Notes: generated by a model not told the origin, from the sequence alone. A stretch of 64,000 nucleotides of DNA from Bacillus benzoevorans (GCF_014207535.1 NZ_JACHGK010000021.1:1-64000), one strand, 5' to 3'; shown: positions 25,729-34,795, counted from the first letter of the stretch. Translations and numbers: made by a program.

Positions 25729-25908
25729 TATGGTTAAGAAATAACATTAACAAGCAATTTGCTTGGTTTAGTTGCTTAACGAGATCGATCATTTGGTTAT
25801 GAATAAAATTCGGACGAAGAATTTTTATTTTATAATGTGTAATCAGCACAATGTGCCATCTATTTGCGGATTTGGTTTTCAACCCTTGTGAAGCATACGA
25901 AACCTTGT

Positions 25909-26304
25909 TTATATTTTCTTTATATAAAATGTTCTTGTCCGCGGTCCATCGAACTCACAGAAATAGATGCCCTGCCATGTCCCTAGCAAAAGCTTGCCGT
26001 CCGTTACGATAACATGCTGGGATGGCCCAACCGCGCTTGCTTTTAAATGTGCAGCCGTATTCCCTTCCATATGACGGTCAAGCGGATGTTCCCAAGGAAA
26101 GACTTCATCCAGCCTCCGGAGAAAATCAATCTTCACATCAGGATCCGCGTTCTCATTTATCGTGATTCCTCCAGTAGTATGAGGGCAATAGATTATAACG
26201 GTCCCATCTTTTAATTCTGATTCATTAACAAAACTTCGCACATGTTCAGTAATATCAATCATTTGATCCCGCTGATTTGTCTTTAGCATGATTTTTTTCA
26301 ACAT
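25909..26304 (-). CDS. YjbQ/UPF0047 family protein
   Basis: A 131-aa single-domain protein. YCPHTTGGITINENADPDV and the pair HMEGNTAAHLKAS, then GTWQGIYFCEFDGPRTR, are the conserved YjbQ blocks, including the histidines of a likely metal site. Homologues are annotated as secondary thiamine-phosphate synthases on limited evidence. ATG 26304 follows GAAGGG. The longer open frame upstream crosses the divergent degV promoter and is not used. Confidence 0.88.
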   Translation of the reverse strand: MLKKIMLKTNQRDQMIDITEHVRSFVNESELKDGTVIIYCPHTTGGITINENADPDVKIDFLRRLDEVFPWEHPLDRHMEGNTAAHLKASAVGPSQHVIVTDGKLLLGTWQGIYFCEFDGPRTRTFYIKKI

Positions 26305-26469
26305 GATATTTATTTCCCTTCTCTGTTTTGATATGGATCTATTATAACTAATGTCCGTATTTATGACATTCTGAATAAATATTAAAATAAAAATGTATAT
26401 TGCAAATGAACTTGATTGTGTATAATCAAGGAATACATACCACGATACTACATAGGAGGATCTTACTTG

Positions 26470-27312
26470 ATGAAAATTGCCTGGATCACGGATAGTACTT
26501 GTTTTATAGACCCGGAATTTGCAAACCAACATCATATCTTTGTAATACCGATGAATATCTCCTTTGAGCAGGAAACCTATCGCGACGGAGTGGATATTAC
26601 CGAAGAAGAGTTTTATCAAAAACTAACTGCCTCCCCTAACCTGCCAAAATCATCACAGCCGGCACTTGGTGAGTTAGTATCCCTATATGAAGAGCTGAAA
26701 AAAGAATACGATTTGGGCATCGCTATTCATTTATCATCCGATTTAAGCGGAACGTGTAATTCGTCCAAGCATGCCGCTGATATCGCTGGCTTTCCCTTGG
26801 AATTAGTGGATTCAAGACTCATTTCGCTTCCTATGAAATATATGATCGAAAAGGGACAGGAAATGATCCGACAAGGAATGTCACCTGCTGATACAGCAGC
26901 CAAACTAAGAACGATGTATCAGGATAATCAGCTGTTTTTTATGACTGGTTCCTTAGAGCAACTGCATAAAGGCGGACGCGTTAGTGCCCTTCAGCTGCTA
27001 ATGGGCAGCCTTCTGCAAATAAAACCGGTTTTCTCGTTTCAAGAAGGAAAAGCGGTCCCTTTTGAAAAGGTGCGTTCAAAGAAAAGAGCATTATCTTACA
27101 TGATCTCCCTTTTGCAAAATGATTTAGAAAAAGGTGTTACTATTAAAAAAGTGTTTGTTTTATCTGGCAGTGCAGCAGAAGAATCATTGATACTTCAAGA
27201 ACAAATTCGCTCCCTCACTCCGAATATCGAAATCGTTACCGGTCCGCTGGGCTCCGCTATAGGCGTTCATGTCGGTGCAGGGACTATTGCCATTTCATGG
27301 TTCAGAGAATAA
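26470..27312 (+). CDS. DegV family fatty-acid-binding protein
   Basis: A 280-aa two-domain protein. WITDSTCFIDPEF is the N-terminal DegV motif, ISFEQETYRDGVDI the second, and the C-terminal lobe has the LHKGGRVSA block. DegV/FakB proteins bind a fatty acid and hand it to the FakA kinase. ATG 26470 is nine bases after AGGAGG. It is divergent from yjbQ and monocistronic. Confidence 0.92.
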   Translation: MKIAWITDSTCFIDPEFANQHHIFVIPMNISFEQETYRDGVDITEEEFYQKLTASPNLPKSSQPALGELVSLYEELKKEYDLGIAIHLSSDLSGTCNSSKHAADIAGFPLELVDSRLISLPMKYMIEKGQEMIRQGMSPADTAAKLRTMYQDNQLFFMTGSLEQLHKGGRVSALQLLMGSLLQIKPVFSFQEGKAVPFEKVRSKKRALSYMISLLQNDLEKGVTIKKVFVLSGSAAEESLILQEQIRSLTPNIEIVTGPLGSAIGVHVGAGTIAISWFRE

Positions 27313-27317
27313 TAAAG

Positions 27318-27342
27318 AGACAGCCGCAGCTGTCTTTTTATT
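27318..27342. terminator. Bidirectional terminator between degV and osmC-like genes
   Basis: AGACAGC / GCTGTCT with a four-base loop and T-run on the plus strand. Confidence 0.75.
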
Positions 27343-27383
27343 AAATGCTCGATAATCATTATATAAGTTTCGTTTACAACCTG

Positions 27384-27935
27384 TTATCGTTCAATAACTA
27401 ATTCAGGAACCACTGTAATAGCATTTGATATATTCGCCCGATTTGGCGAGTAATCAATGACTTTTTGATGGATTTTCTCAAACTGTTCCCTTGTCCCGTT
27501 CCCTTTTACCCGTATCGTATATTTAACATCTTTAAACCCAATTGATGCTTTTGGGTCAACCTCTAAAAAGCCTCTTAAATTTAAACCAGCTTCAATATCA
27601 ATTTCAAGCTTTTCAAGTGTAATTCCCATAATAGATGCACCAACAGAATAACCGACAATCATACATGCCCCCATGCCGCCCAGTAGATATTCCTGCGGAG
27701 TTGGGTAAGCATTTTCTCCTAACAACTGTTCTGGTTCATCCACCAAAAAGGAAAAATTTCTTTCTAAAGTTTGATTTCCTAACATAATCCCTTTTGATGT
27801 AACCTTTGATTTAGTACCGCCCTGCCACTCGAGATTTACTTTGTAGTCAATCATAGCGTTTTCGGGCTTCTCTTTTATCTCCTCAATATAATTCTGTAGA
27901 GCTGGCACATTAATATCATTGATATTTTTTTCCAT
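27384..27935 (-). CDS. OsmC-like protein lacking the second redox cysteine
   Basis: A 183-aa OsmC/Ohr-fold protein. The first cysteine is in YLLGGMGACMIVGYSV on the central helix. The second (resolving) cysteine, normally before a Pro-x-x motif, is replaced by Ser in YSPNRANIS, so a classic peroxidase cycle is unlikely. ATG 27935 follows GAGGTG. A CRP/FNR-type operator in class II position lies upstream, and the gene for a Crp/Fnr regulator is next to it on the same strand. Confidence 0.82.
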   Translation of the reverse strand: MEKNINDINVPALQNYIEEIKEKPENAMIDYKVNLEWQGGTKSKVTSKGIMLGNQTLERNFSFLVDEPEQLLGENAYPTPQEYLLGGMGACMIVGYSVGASIMGITLEKLEIDIEAGLNLRGFLEVDPKASIGFKDVKYTIRVKGNGTREQFEKIHQKVIDYSPNRANISNAITVVPELVIER

Positions 27936-27984
27936 AATAACAATCACCTCATTAACCTTTTCTTAACACTTCCTTTACGATTAA

Positions 27985-28027
27985 ATTTTAACAACCTGTT
28001 TTATCTGTGTATGTAAGCTTCCTTACA
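27985..28027 (-). promoter_or_regulatory. CRP/FNR-type operator and class II promoter of the osmC-like gene
   Basis: TGTAA-GCTTCC-TTACA (28012-28027) is an exact TGTNA-N6-TNACA dyad. TAAAAT (27990-27985) lies where the -10 box should be if the dyad is centred at -41.5, as in class II activation. It is in the gap between the regulator gene and the osmC-like gene. Confidence 0.6.
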
Positions 28028-28059
28028 AAAAAGGAAAAAATGTAAAAAGCAAACAAGAA

Positions 28060-28743
28060 TTAAAGATATCGTTCTAATTTATCTTTCTTGATAGAGATTT
28101 GTTTACCATTTACCGCAATGACACCTTCCCGCTGCAGAGAGGATAAATTGCTAGTAACCGTTTCACGAGTTGAACCAATCATGGCCGCTAAATCATGGTG
28201 GCTCATATCTGAATGAAATTTGATTTCTTGATTACTATTTTGACCCGTCTGCTTTCCAACTTCTGATAAAAGCAAAAGTAAACGTTTACTGACAGAACTA
28301 TAGGCAATGGCCTGCATCATCTGCTCCGTTTCTTTTATCCGTATGCTGAGCCCTTCTAACCTAGAACGGGTAAACTCGGGATAATGATATAATAATTCTT
28401 CATATTCCATTCTCGAAATCAAGATACATTGTGAATCGGTGATACTTTCAACATACGAATCTCTAATAGGACAGGAAAGAATATCTTCTTCACCTATAAT
28501 CTCTCCTTCATTTAATCTCCTTGAAGCACATGGTTTTCCACAGTTTGTTAAGCGATAAGCTAAAAATTTACCTTTTTCTACAATATATACATAATCATTT
28601 GTCTCTCCTGGCTTATATAAAAAGCTCCCTTTATCATATTGTTTACGAAAACATTTCTTACCCAGTTCTAATAATTTCTTACTTGATAATCCATTAAGGC
28701 AGTTCAATCCACTCAGTCCATTCAATTTGCCATTCACCCTCAC
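28060..28743 (-). CDS. Crp/Fnr family regulator with cysteine-rich sensor domain
   Basis: A 227-aa protein: cyclic-nucleotide-binding-like beta barrel (about 35-140), dimer helix, and a C-terminal Crp helix-turn-helix (HHDLAAMIGSTRETVTSNLSSLQREGVI). Six cysteines (15, 31, 68, 72, 91, 106), all in the N-terminal half, suggest redox or metal sensing, though the pattern is not that of E. coli or B. subtilis Fnr. The GTG start at 28743 lies 21 bases after the SDR stop, so the two are probably cotranscribed. The adjacent dyad suggests it controls the osmC-like gene. Confidence 0.85.
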   Translation of the reverse strand: MRVNGKLNGLSGLNCLNGLSSKKLLELGKKCFRKQYDKGSFLYKPGETNDYVYIVEKGKFLAYRLTNCGKPCASRRLNEGEIIGEEDILSCPIRDSYVESITDSQCILISRMEYEELLYHYPEFTRSRLEGLSIRIKETEQMMQAIAYSSVSKRLLLLLSEVGKQTGQNSNQEIKFHSDMSHHDLAAMIGSTRETVTSNLSSLQREGVIAVNGKQISIKKDKLERYL

Positions 28744-28764
28744 ATGATTGGTGATTCCCTTCGT

Positions 28765-29514
28765 TTATTCCTCATACATCATCTTCCTTGTCATCCCACC
28801 GTCAACCACAAGATTAATACCGGTCACAAAATCATTTTCCTTTGCGGTTAAATATAAGCAGGCACGTGCGATATCTGAAGGCTTTCCTACCCGTTTGGAA
28901 AAATGTTGTTCATGGTCGATTCTTGTTAATTTTTCATAATCTCCCGTTTCAATCCAGCCGGGGGAAATGGCATTGACGGTGATATAATCGTCGCTCAATG
29001 AGGCGGCAAGGGCATGTGTCAGCGCAATAATTCCTCCTTTTGATGCGGCATAGGTCTCTGAATTGGGTTCAGACATGATCGCTCTTGTAGAAGCGATATT
29101 GACGATAGCCCCGCCATCCTTATTAGTACACATATATTTCGCCGCTTCTCGTGATCCCAAAAATACGCTGCGCAAATTTGTCTGAATGACATCATCCCAC
29201 TCCTCTATGGTAATGTCATATAGAGATTTCCAAACGCCTTTACCTGCGTTATTAATCAGAATATCAATCTGACCATAGGTTTGCTCAGCTGTTTTCATTA
29301 AATGAACAATATCAGCCTCTTTTCTGACATCTACTGGAACAAATACAGTCTCTCCTCCTTGTGCTTGAATCATCGCTGCTGTTTGCTTCCCGGCTTTTTC
29401 ATCTATATCTGCCAATACGACATGGGCCCCTTTTTCGGCATATAGCTCTGCAATTCCCTTGCCAATTCCATTCCCGGCACCTGTAATAACGACTGTTTTA
29501 TTTAAAAATCCCAT
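28765..29514 (-). CDS. Short-chain dehydrogenase/reductase
   Basis: A 249-aa classical SDR. It has the cofactor motif TGAGNGIGKGIA, DIDEKAG after strand 2 (favouring NAD), NNAG, catalytic Ser in VNIASTR and YAASKGG (Tyr-Lys), and the C-terminal VVDGGMT. Substrate unknown. The Crp/Fnr regulator follows closely downstream. Confidence 0.92.
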   Translation of the reverse strand: MGFLNKTVVITGAGNGIGKGIAELYAEKGAHVVLADIDEKAGKQTAAMIQAQGGETVFVPVDVRKEADIVHLMKTAEQTYGQIDILINNAGKGVWKSLYDITIEEWDDVIQTNLRSVFLGSREAAKYMCTNKDGGAIVNIASTRAIMSEPNSETYAASKGGIIALTHALAASLSDDYITVNAISPGWIETGDYEKLTRIDHEQHFSKRVGKPSDIARACLYLTAKENDFVTGINLVVDGGMTRKMMYEE

Positions 29515-29663
29515 GATGGCACGTCCTTTCTAAATTTCTCTGTAATTAAAGACTTTGTGCAGCACGAAAATACTCATATACAATCATATTCTACCTAAAT
29601 ATCCCTTTACTAGTAAGTAATACTGCCAATAATATAAAAACTAGCCCAACCATTATTCGAGCC

Positions 29664-29672
29664 CATACATTA
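29664..29672 (+). promoter_or_regulatory. Possible mother-cell (sigma-E/K) -10 element
   Basis: CATACATTA fits both the sigma-K (CATAnnnTA) and sigma-E (CATACAnT) -10 consensus, 64 bases before the small acidic gene. No good -35 is seen. Confidence 0.3.
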
Positions 29673-29735
29673 AAAAGAAAATAGCAGGAACACTATTAGT
29701 AATGTCAAATAATATTGGAAATAGGAGGTCAAGCC

Positions 29736-29891
29736 ATGGTCAATAAGAAGTCAAACAATAACGAGCCTTCCATTGCACCCGGTATGGATGATAGCGAAGA
29801 ACTTGAAAAAAATGCTTCCCAAGAAGAAATGAAAAAAGGTGAATTTACCAGCGTTACCACTTTATCCTTTGATGAAGTAGATCCTAGTTAA
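29736..29891 (+). CDS. Small acidic 51-aa protein
   Basis: A 51-aa acidic protein (NEPSIAPGMDDSEELEKNASQEEMKKGEFTSVTTLSFDEVD) with AGGAGG seven bases before the ATG. The layout resembles YozQ/DUF4025 small proteins, but this is tentative. A sporulation-type -10 upstream would suit a spore protein. It ends 45 bases before a strong bidirectional terminator. Confidence 0.65.
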   Translation: MVNKKSNNNEPSIAPGMDDSEELEKNASQEEMKKGEFTSVTTLSFDEVDPS

Positions 29892-29935
29892 TAAACAGCA
29901 TATGCGTTTGTCAGCAGTAACTGTGGCATAATTTG

Positions 29936-29968
29936 AAAAGGGAAGCGATCACGATCGCTTCCCTTTTC
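29936..29968. terminator. Bidirectional terminator
   Basis: AAAAGGGAAGCGATC and its complement with a two-base loop; T-runs on both sides. It serves the small acidic gene and the acyl-CoA synthetase. Confidence 0.9.
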
Positions 29969-29979
29969 ATTTAGCATGA

Positions 29980-31566
29980 TTACGTACGAAAGTGGTGTTC
30001 CATTTCCCTTTTACGAAGCTCGATTCGTCTGATTTTTCCTGAAGTGGTTTTTGGCAGTTCTGGCAGGAATTCTATTTTCCTTGGGTATTTGTAAGGGGCA
30101 GTTAAGCTTTTGACATGCTCCTGCAGTTGTTTTACAAGGAGAGGATTGTTATTATCCACACCGTCCTGCAGAACAATAAAAGCTTTAACAACACTGCCTC
30201 TAATTTCATCGGGACTTGCCACTACCGCACATTCTTTGACGGAAGAGTGTTTCACGAGTGCATCTTCCACTTCAAAAGGCCCGATGGTGTAGCCTGAACT
30301 GATGATAATATCGTCACCGCGCCCTTCAAACCAAAAATAGCCATCTTCATCCTTTTTCGCTTTATCACCTGTAATATAATAATTGCCCCGGAATTGCATC
30401 GCTGTCCGTTCTGGATCCTTATAGTAATGTTTAAACAGAGCCGGTGTTTCAATATGAACAGCAATGTCCCCTACTTCACCTGCCTGGCACGGCTCTCCAA
30501 ATTCGTTGATAATCTCGACACTGTTTCCAGGGATCGGTTTGCCCATCGAGCCTGGTCTCAGCTCCATCCCCTTTGTAATTCCGACAAGCAGTGTATTTTC
30601 TGTTTGCCCATACCCGTCCCGGACATCCACGTGAAAGTACTTTTTAAAAGTATCGATCACATTTACATTTAACGGTTCTCCTGCCGAAACTGCGCTGCGG
30701 AGTTTTGCTAGTTTATATTCTTGAAGATTTTCCGCTTTTGCCATGAGACGATATTCAGTCGGTGTGCAGCACAGTACGTTTACATCGTATTTATCCAATA
30801 ATTGCAAGTATTTTTGTTCTTCGAATTTCCCGTAATAAACCAAACCTGTTGCTCCAGAACCTAATACAGATAAAAAGGGGCTCCAAATCCATTTTTGCCA
30901 TCCTGGACCTGCAGTTGCCCAAACAAGATCTTCTTCTTCAATACCTAACCAATTAGGGGCAGCGGCTCTTAAGTGGGCATAGGCCCAGCCGTGCGTATGT
31001 ACAACACCTTTCGGATTCCCTGTTGTTCCTGATGTATAAGATAAGAAGGCCATGTCTTCATTGTCTGTATCAGCAAAAGGCAATACTTCGGAGGCTTTTG
31101 CTATTTGTGATTGCAAATCAATCCATCCTTCAACATGTTTTCCCACTACAAATTTAGTCAGTGAAGCGGCCGCGTTTATTTCATTAAATTGAGCGGCATA
31201 TTGATCATAGCAGACAATGGCTTTGACCTCTCCGTGTAAAATTCGGTATTCTAAATCCTTCGATCGCAGCATTTCAGAACTTGGGATCACAACAAGTCCC
31301 GTTTTTAGTGCAGCTAGATACACTTGATAAGCCTCAATTACTCTTGGCAGCATAACAAGAATGACGTCCCCTTTTTGTAAACCATGTTCAAGAAATACGT
31401 TACCAATTTTATTCACATTTAAAAAGAGATCGTGATACGTCATTTGTTTTGTTTCCCCTTGTTCTGATTCCCAGATTAAAGCCAGTTTTACCGGGTCGGC
31501 GGCGAACCGCTCGATCTCTGACACTAAGTTATATTTTTGCGGCGCTAAAAGGTCTTCACGTTTCAT
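29980..31566 (-). CDS. AMP-forming acyl-CoA synthetase
   Basis: A 528-aa enzyme of the ANL superfamily that activates a carboxylic acid with ATP and CoA. It shows the P-loop-like motif SYTSGTTGNPKGVVHTHG, the YGQTENT motif, ITGDKAKKDEDGYFWFEGRGDD, and the catalytic lysine in KTTSGKIRR near the C-terminus. ATG 31566 follows AGAAGGGAG. It is similar in size to B. subtilis YtcI-type medium-chain or acetyl-CoA synthetase-like proteins; the substrate is not clear. Confidence 0.9.
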   Translation of the reverse strand: MKREDLLAPQKYNLVSEIERFAADPVKLALIWESEQGETKQMTYHDLFLNVNKIGNVFLEHGLQKGDVILVMLPRVIEAYQVYLAALKTGLVVIPSSEMLRSKDLEYRILHGEVKAIVCYDQYAAQFNEINAAASLTKFVVGKHVEGWIDLQSQIAKASEVLPFADTDNEDMAFLSYTSGTTGNPKGVVHTHGWAYAHLRAAAPNWLGIEEEDLVWATAGPGWQKWIWSPFLSVLGSGATGLVYYGKFEEQKYLQLLDKYDVNVLCCTPTEYRLMAKAENLQEYKLAKLRSAVSAGEPLNVNVIDTFKKYFHVDVRDGYGQTENTLLVGITKGMELRPGSMGKPIPGNSVEIINEFGEPCQAGEVGDIAVHIETPALFKHYYKDPERTAMQFRGNYYITGDKAKKDEDGYFWFEGRGDDIIISSGYTIGPFEVEDALVKHSSVKECAVVASPDEIRGSVVKAFIVLQDGVDNNNPLLVKQLQEHVKSLTAPYKYPRKIEFLPELPKTTSGKIRRIELRKREMEHHFRT

Positions 31567-31730
31567 AACATACTCCCTTCTTTTTATAAATGGCAAAAAA
31601 ACTACATGGTTTCATATCATCCATCTGAAGTCGATCCATGGTATGTTCATTTTACTTATTTCTACATTTTATATAGTTTCCCTTTTTAATAATTCAAATA
31701 TTCTGAAATTATTTTATGAATCTATAGAAA

Positions 31731-31757
31731 TAAAAAAGGAGCTTTAGCCCCTTTTTT
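31731..31757 (-). terminator. Terminator of the 84-aa gene
   Basis: AAAAAAGG-AGCT / AGCC-CCTTTTTT hairpin with T-run on the minus strand. Confidence 0.75.
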
Positions 31758-31768
31758 CACTTCATCGA

Positions 31769-32023
31769 TTAATTGATGAATCTTGCCTGAATATCTGATA
31801 GTTCTACTTGAAAGTACACTTTATAAACTTCAAAATCTTCTTCAGTACTGTTAGAATGAGTGACATAGTCTCCTTTGTAGGTCTTACACTCCTCATCAAA
31901 TAGAAAACATTCCTGCCCTTTTTCCGCTGATTCTAGCAAGCTCTGAATAAGATCAGGTTTCTTATACGTCTTTTCACGAAGTATTTCTTGGGTTTCTGCA
32001 TTATACACTTGAAGTTTATACAA
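31769..32023 (-). CDS. Unknown 84-aa protein, paralogue A
   Basis: An 84-aa protein starting at TTG eight bases after GGAGGTG. It opens YKLQVYNAETQEILREKTY and ends in a strand-rich acidic region. It has a clear paralogue at 48525-48779 with the same length, the same TTG start and ribosome site, and the same shared blocks. A cre-like sequence lies 46 bases upstream. Function is unknown. Confidence 0.75.
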   Translation of the reverse strand: MYKLQVYNAETQEILREKTYKKPDLIQSLLESAEKGQECFLFDEECKTYKGDYVTHSNSTEEDFEVYKVYFQVELSDIQARFIN

Positions 32024-32068
32024 TTAAAGCACCTCCCAAATGTTTTCATATATCAAGCATATACTAAT

Positions 32069-32084
32069 TTGAAAGCGTTTTCTA
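32069..32084. promoter_or_regulatory. Near-perfect cre (CcpA) site
   Basis: TTGAAAGCGTTTTCTA differs from WTGNNARCGNWWWCAW only at the CA near the end (CT). It is placed close upstream of the 84-aa gene start (32023). Confidence 0.45.
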
Positions 32085-32136
32085 AATGAAATATGTCCTT
32101 TTTAAGAACTTTTACACGGTAAACAATACAGCAGAC

Positions 32137-32182
32137 AAAAAAGAGTGAAACTCCACAAAATTAACGGAGGTTCACTCTTTTT
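32137..32182 (-). terminator. Terminator of the aldolase gene
   Basis: AAAAAGAGTGAAACTCC pairs with GGAGGTTCACTCTTTTT. Confidence 0.8.
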
Positions 32183-32245
32183 ATATCATATCGATTCATA
32201 AAGTCCAAGAATAATCATCCGACAAATATCGAGACTTCACAGTGA

Positions 32246-33199
32246 CTAATTTTTTTGAATAGTTACTTCTGGTGATGTCACCTGGTCGTAGAATTCTACA
32301 AATTTGTCGCGTTCGTCAGTTTTACGGTAAGCCATGGCAACGCGTGGATGTTCGTTCAGGATGCCGGAAATCATGTAAGGGATAATGTAGCCCCACTCCC
32401 AGTTTTCACGCATTTCAAGCATATGTTTTTCAATCACACCAAGGATAGGTTTCACTTCGTATTTAGGGTTTTGGATGTAACTGACAAGCAGTTCTGTATT
32501 ACAGTTCCCTGCTGCACGACCCATACCATACACTGACGAATCTAAAAATGATACGCCGCTTCTTGCTGCCGTTAAAGTATTCGCAAATGCTAGCTGCAGG
32601 TTGTTATGAGTATGAATTCCCAGCTTTTTATCCGGCACCATGGCATGGAATTTTTTCACTTGATGCTCGATTTCCGCCGGATCCAAACTTCCGAAGGAAT
32701 CTACGATGTAAACAACATCTACAGGACTTTTCCTCACTAATTCGAATGCTTCGATAAGCTGGTGTTCAGGAACATGAGATAAAGCCATAATGTTAAGAGT
32801 AGTTTCGTAGCCCAAGTCATGAAACATTTGTACTAGCTCTAAACCTTTATCTACTTCGCGGATGTAACACGCAACACGAATCATATCCAAAACGCTTTCT
32901 TCACGCGGTAAAATATCGTCCGGATCAACACGACCTATATCTACAAGAGCAGATAACTTTGTGGATTTTTTCACAGGGATAATTTCTTTTAAAAATTTAT
33001 CATCAAGAAATCTCCAAGGATTAGGCTCCGTCGCATTTAGTAATTTCGGGGAATTCTTGTAGCCGATTTCCATATACTCAACGCCTGCAGCACTGAGGCT
33101 ATTGTACAAATCTTGAACAAATTCGACACTAAAATCCCAATTGTTAACTAAGCCTCCATCACGTATTGTACAGTCTAATATATTGACACGATGCTCCAT
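32246..33199 (-). CDS. HMGL-like (DRE-TIM) aldolase-type protein
   Basis: A 317-aa TIM-barrel protein. NILDCTIRDGGLVNNW has the metal-binding Asp of the HMG-CoA lyase/4-hydroxy-2-oxovalerate aldolase family, and GIHTHNNLQLAFANTL provides the two histidine ligands; GMGRAAGNCNTELL is the following conserved block. It is shorter than most family members and stands alone, with no partner dehydrogenase or thiolase nearby, so the pathway is not evident. Confidence 0.85.
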   Translation of the reverse strand: MEHRVNILDCTIRDGGLVNNWDFSVEFVQDLYNSLSAAGVEYMEIGYKNSPKLLNATEPNPWRFLDDKFLKEIIPVKKSTKLSALVDIGRVDPDDILPREESVLDMIRVACYIREVDKGLELVQMFHDLGYETTLNIMALSHVPEHQLIEAFELVRKSPVDVVYIVDSFGSLDPAEIEHQVKKFHAMVPDKKLGIHTHNNLQLAFANTLTAARSGVSFLDSSVYGMGRAAGNCNTELLVSYIQNPKYEVKPILGVIEKHMLEMRENWEWGYIIPYMISGILNEHPRVAMAYRKTDERDKFVEFYDQVTSPEVTIQKN

Positions 33200-33825
33200 C
33201 TTTACATAATCCCCCTGTTATTATCACTTTTTTATCAAACCGAAATTTTTTGAAAATACTTTTAATCGTATTTCAATTTCTTACTGTGTTTATATCACTT
33301 AAAATCTAAGGTGTCAAATCGTTTTTTTAAAATTCTATTAATTTAAAAACGATATGAATACCTATATAACTATTATTAAAACAGTTTTTCTGAAAAAAGT
33401 AAAAAAATCTGCACCAATTTTGTGCAGAAAAAAGCAAACATTGTCGTAAAAATGTGGCTTTTATCAGAATCACGGTTTTTCTAGTAGGTCTTTCATCCAT
33501 TTTTTTATATGTAGAGTTTGGATTCTTATTGGAAGAAGAAATTTTGTAAATGGTATTTCAAATCATCCCGATTCATCTTCGAATAAATTTTATTTTTTAT
33601 GAAATCTATGGTTTTAATTGCCGTAAATATTTAGATAAATTGGTAAAAGGCTCCTTATTTTAATAAATATTGGCTGAATTATTACGAATTATGCAGGTAT
33701 AATGTTACAATTCCTCCTTACTTGTAATATTGTCATGAAACTAAAAAGAACTGTAATTGAACTGTTCTGTAAATTGAATACAATATTATGATAGTGTTTA
33801 ATACACAAAGTTGCAGGAGGTATTT
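33200..33825. other. Long AT-rich intergenic region
   Basis: About 625 bases with no supported gene. The left part would hold the aldolase promoter. On the right, TTGAAC-N16-TACAAT (33757-33784) is a sigma-A-like promoter for the LysM-SleB gene. No riboswitch or repeat is seen. Confidence 0.5.
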
Positions 33826-34503
33826 ATGAATAATAATAAGTATATGAAAACGATCATTGCAGCTTGTGTAGCTGCTTTTTCATTAATAGGAGTACAAAAT
33901 CACACCGTAGATGCGATGACTTTATATCAAGTAGTAAAAGGAGATACTCTCTGGGAACTTGGACAGCAGTATGGATTATCCGCTGAGACGCTTAAACTAG
34001 CCAATAAACGACAAAATGATTTACTATTTATCGGAGAAGTATTACAGATTCCTGATAAATCGGAAGAATCAGCCGTACTCCCGGTAAATGCTACAGCATC
34101 AGCCGAAACAAATGCTCACAATCCGGCTGTTTCCATTTCAAATGAAGAGAAAGATTTATTAGCACGAATTGTTGAAGCTGAGGCTAAAGGTGAATCATAT
34201 GAGGGGAAAGTGGCTGTTGCAACGGTTGTATTAAACCGAGTTGAGTCTCCTGAATTTCCAAATAGCATTACAGAGGTTATTTATCAAGTAGTGGGCAAAA
34301 GCTATGCATTTTCACCAGTACAAAATGGAGAAATTAACAAACCGGCTTCTGAAGAGTCCATTCGTGCGGCAGAAGAAGCATTAACAAGAACGAATCGCTT
34401 AAATGAGGCTGTCTTTTTCTATAATCCGGAAATAGCAACAGACAACTGGATTCTTTCTCGCACCATTGTAGAGACAATTGGAAATCATGTATTTGCAATA
34501 TAA
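33826..34503 (+). CDS. LysM plus SleB/CwlJ-family cell-wall hydrolase
   Basis: A 225-aa exported protein. A signal peptide (about 1-30) is followed by one LysM domain (LYQVVKGDTLWELGQQYGLSAETLKLANKR, about 32-76) and a Hydrolase_2 domain from about 105 (LARIVEAEAKGESYEGKVAVATVVLNRV, with the catalytic Glu, and AFSPVQNGEI). It resembles B. subtilis YkvT and SleB-type spore-cortex or wall hydrolases. ATG 33826 follows GCAGGAGG. Confidence 0.88.
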   Translation: MNNNKYMKTIIAACVAAFSLIGVQNHTVDAMTLYQVVKGDTLWELGQQYGLSAETLKLANKRQNDLLFIGEVLQIPDKSEESAVLPVNATASAETNAHNPAVSISNEEKDLLARIVEAEAKGESYEGKVAVATVVLNRVESPEFPNSITEVIYQVVGKSYAFSPVQNGEINKPASEESIRAAEEALTRTNRLNEAVFFYNPEIATDNWILSRTIVETIGNHVFAI

Positions 34504-34520
34504 TAGAAGAAAATATAGCC

Positions 34521-34566
34521 AGCCTGTAAACAGGAACCCTTTTAGGAGATGTTTACAGGCTTTTTT
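34521..34566 (+). terminator. Terminator of the LysM-SleB gene
   Basis: AGCCTGTAAAC / GTTTACAGGCT with six T. A second hairpin (AAAAGGCTGCAG / CTGCAGCCTTTT, 34581-34616) follows. Confidence 0.85.
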
Positions 34567-34732
34567 ATGACCAATTAGTGAAAAGGCTGCAGCCATATAT
34601 GGAACTGCAGCCTTTTGTTAAGAATAGTGACAATGACGATTACGATGATCGCAGCAAATAGATCAGGATAAACCTGACATTCCACCTTTCTAATAGTATT
34701 AAACGTTTGATATTGCAAAAATAACTAAACAC

Positions 34733-34795
34733 AAAAAAGGAGCCTGTGACCAAAGGACATAGTTATCCCTTGGTGACAGACTCCTCCAAAAAGTT
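34733..34795 (-). terminator. Terminator downstream of the lipoprotein gene
   Basis: An imperfect ~18-bp stem; on the minus strand it ends GGCTCC followed by TTTTTT. Confidence 0.6.

Noticed and set aside
26305..26619. N-terminal extension of the YjbQ gene
   Set aside because: Family length is about 130 aa, and the extension runs through the degV promoter and start.
28060..28743. Orthologue of B. subtilis Fnr
   Set aside because: The cysteines lie in the N-terminal half, not in the C-terminal cluster of B. subtilis Fnr; called only as Crp/Fnr family.
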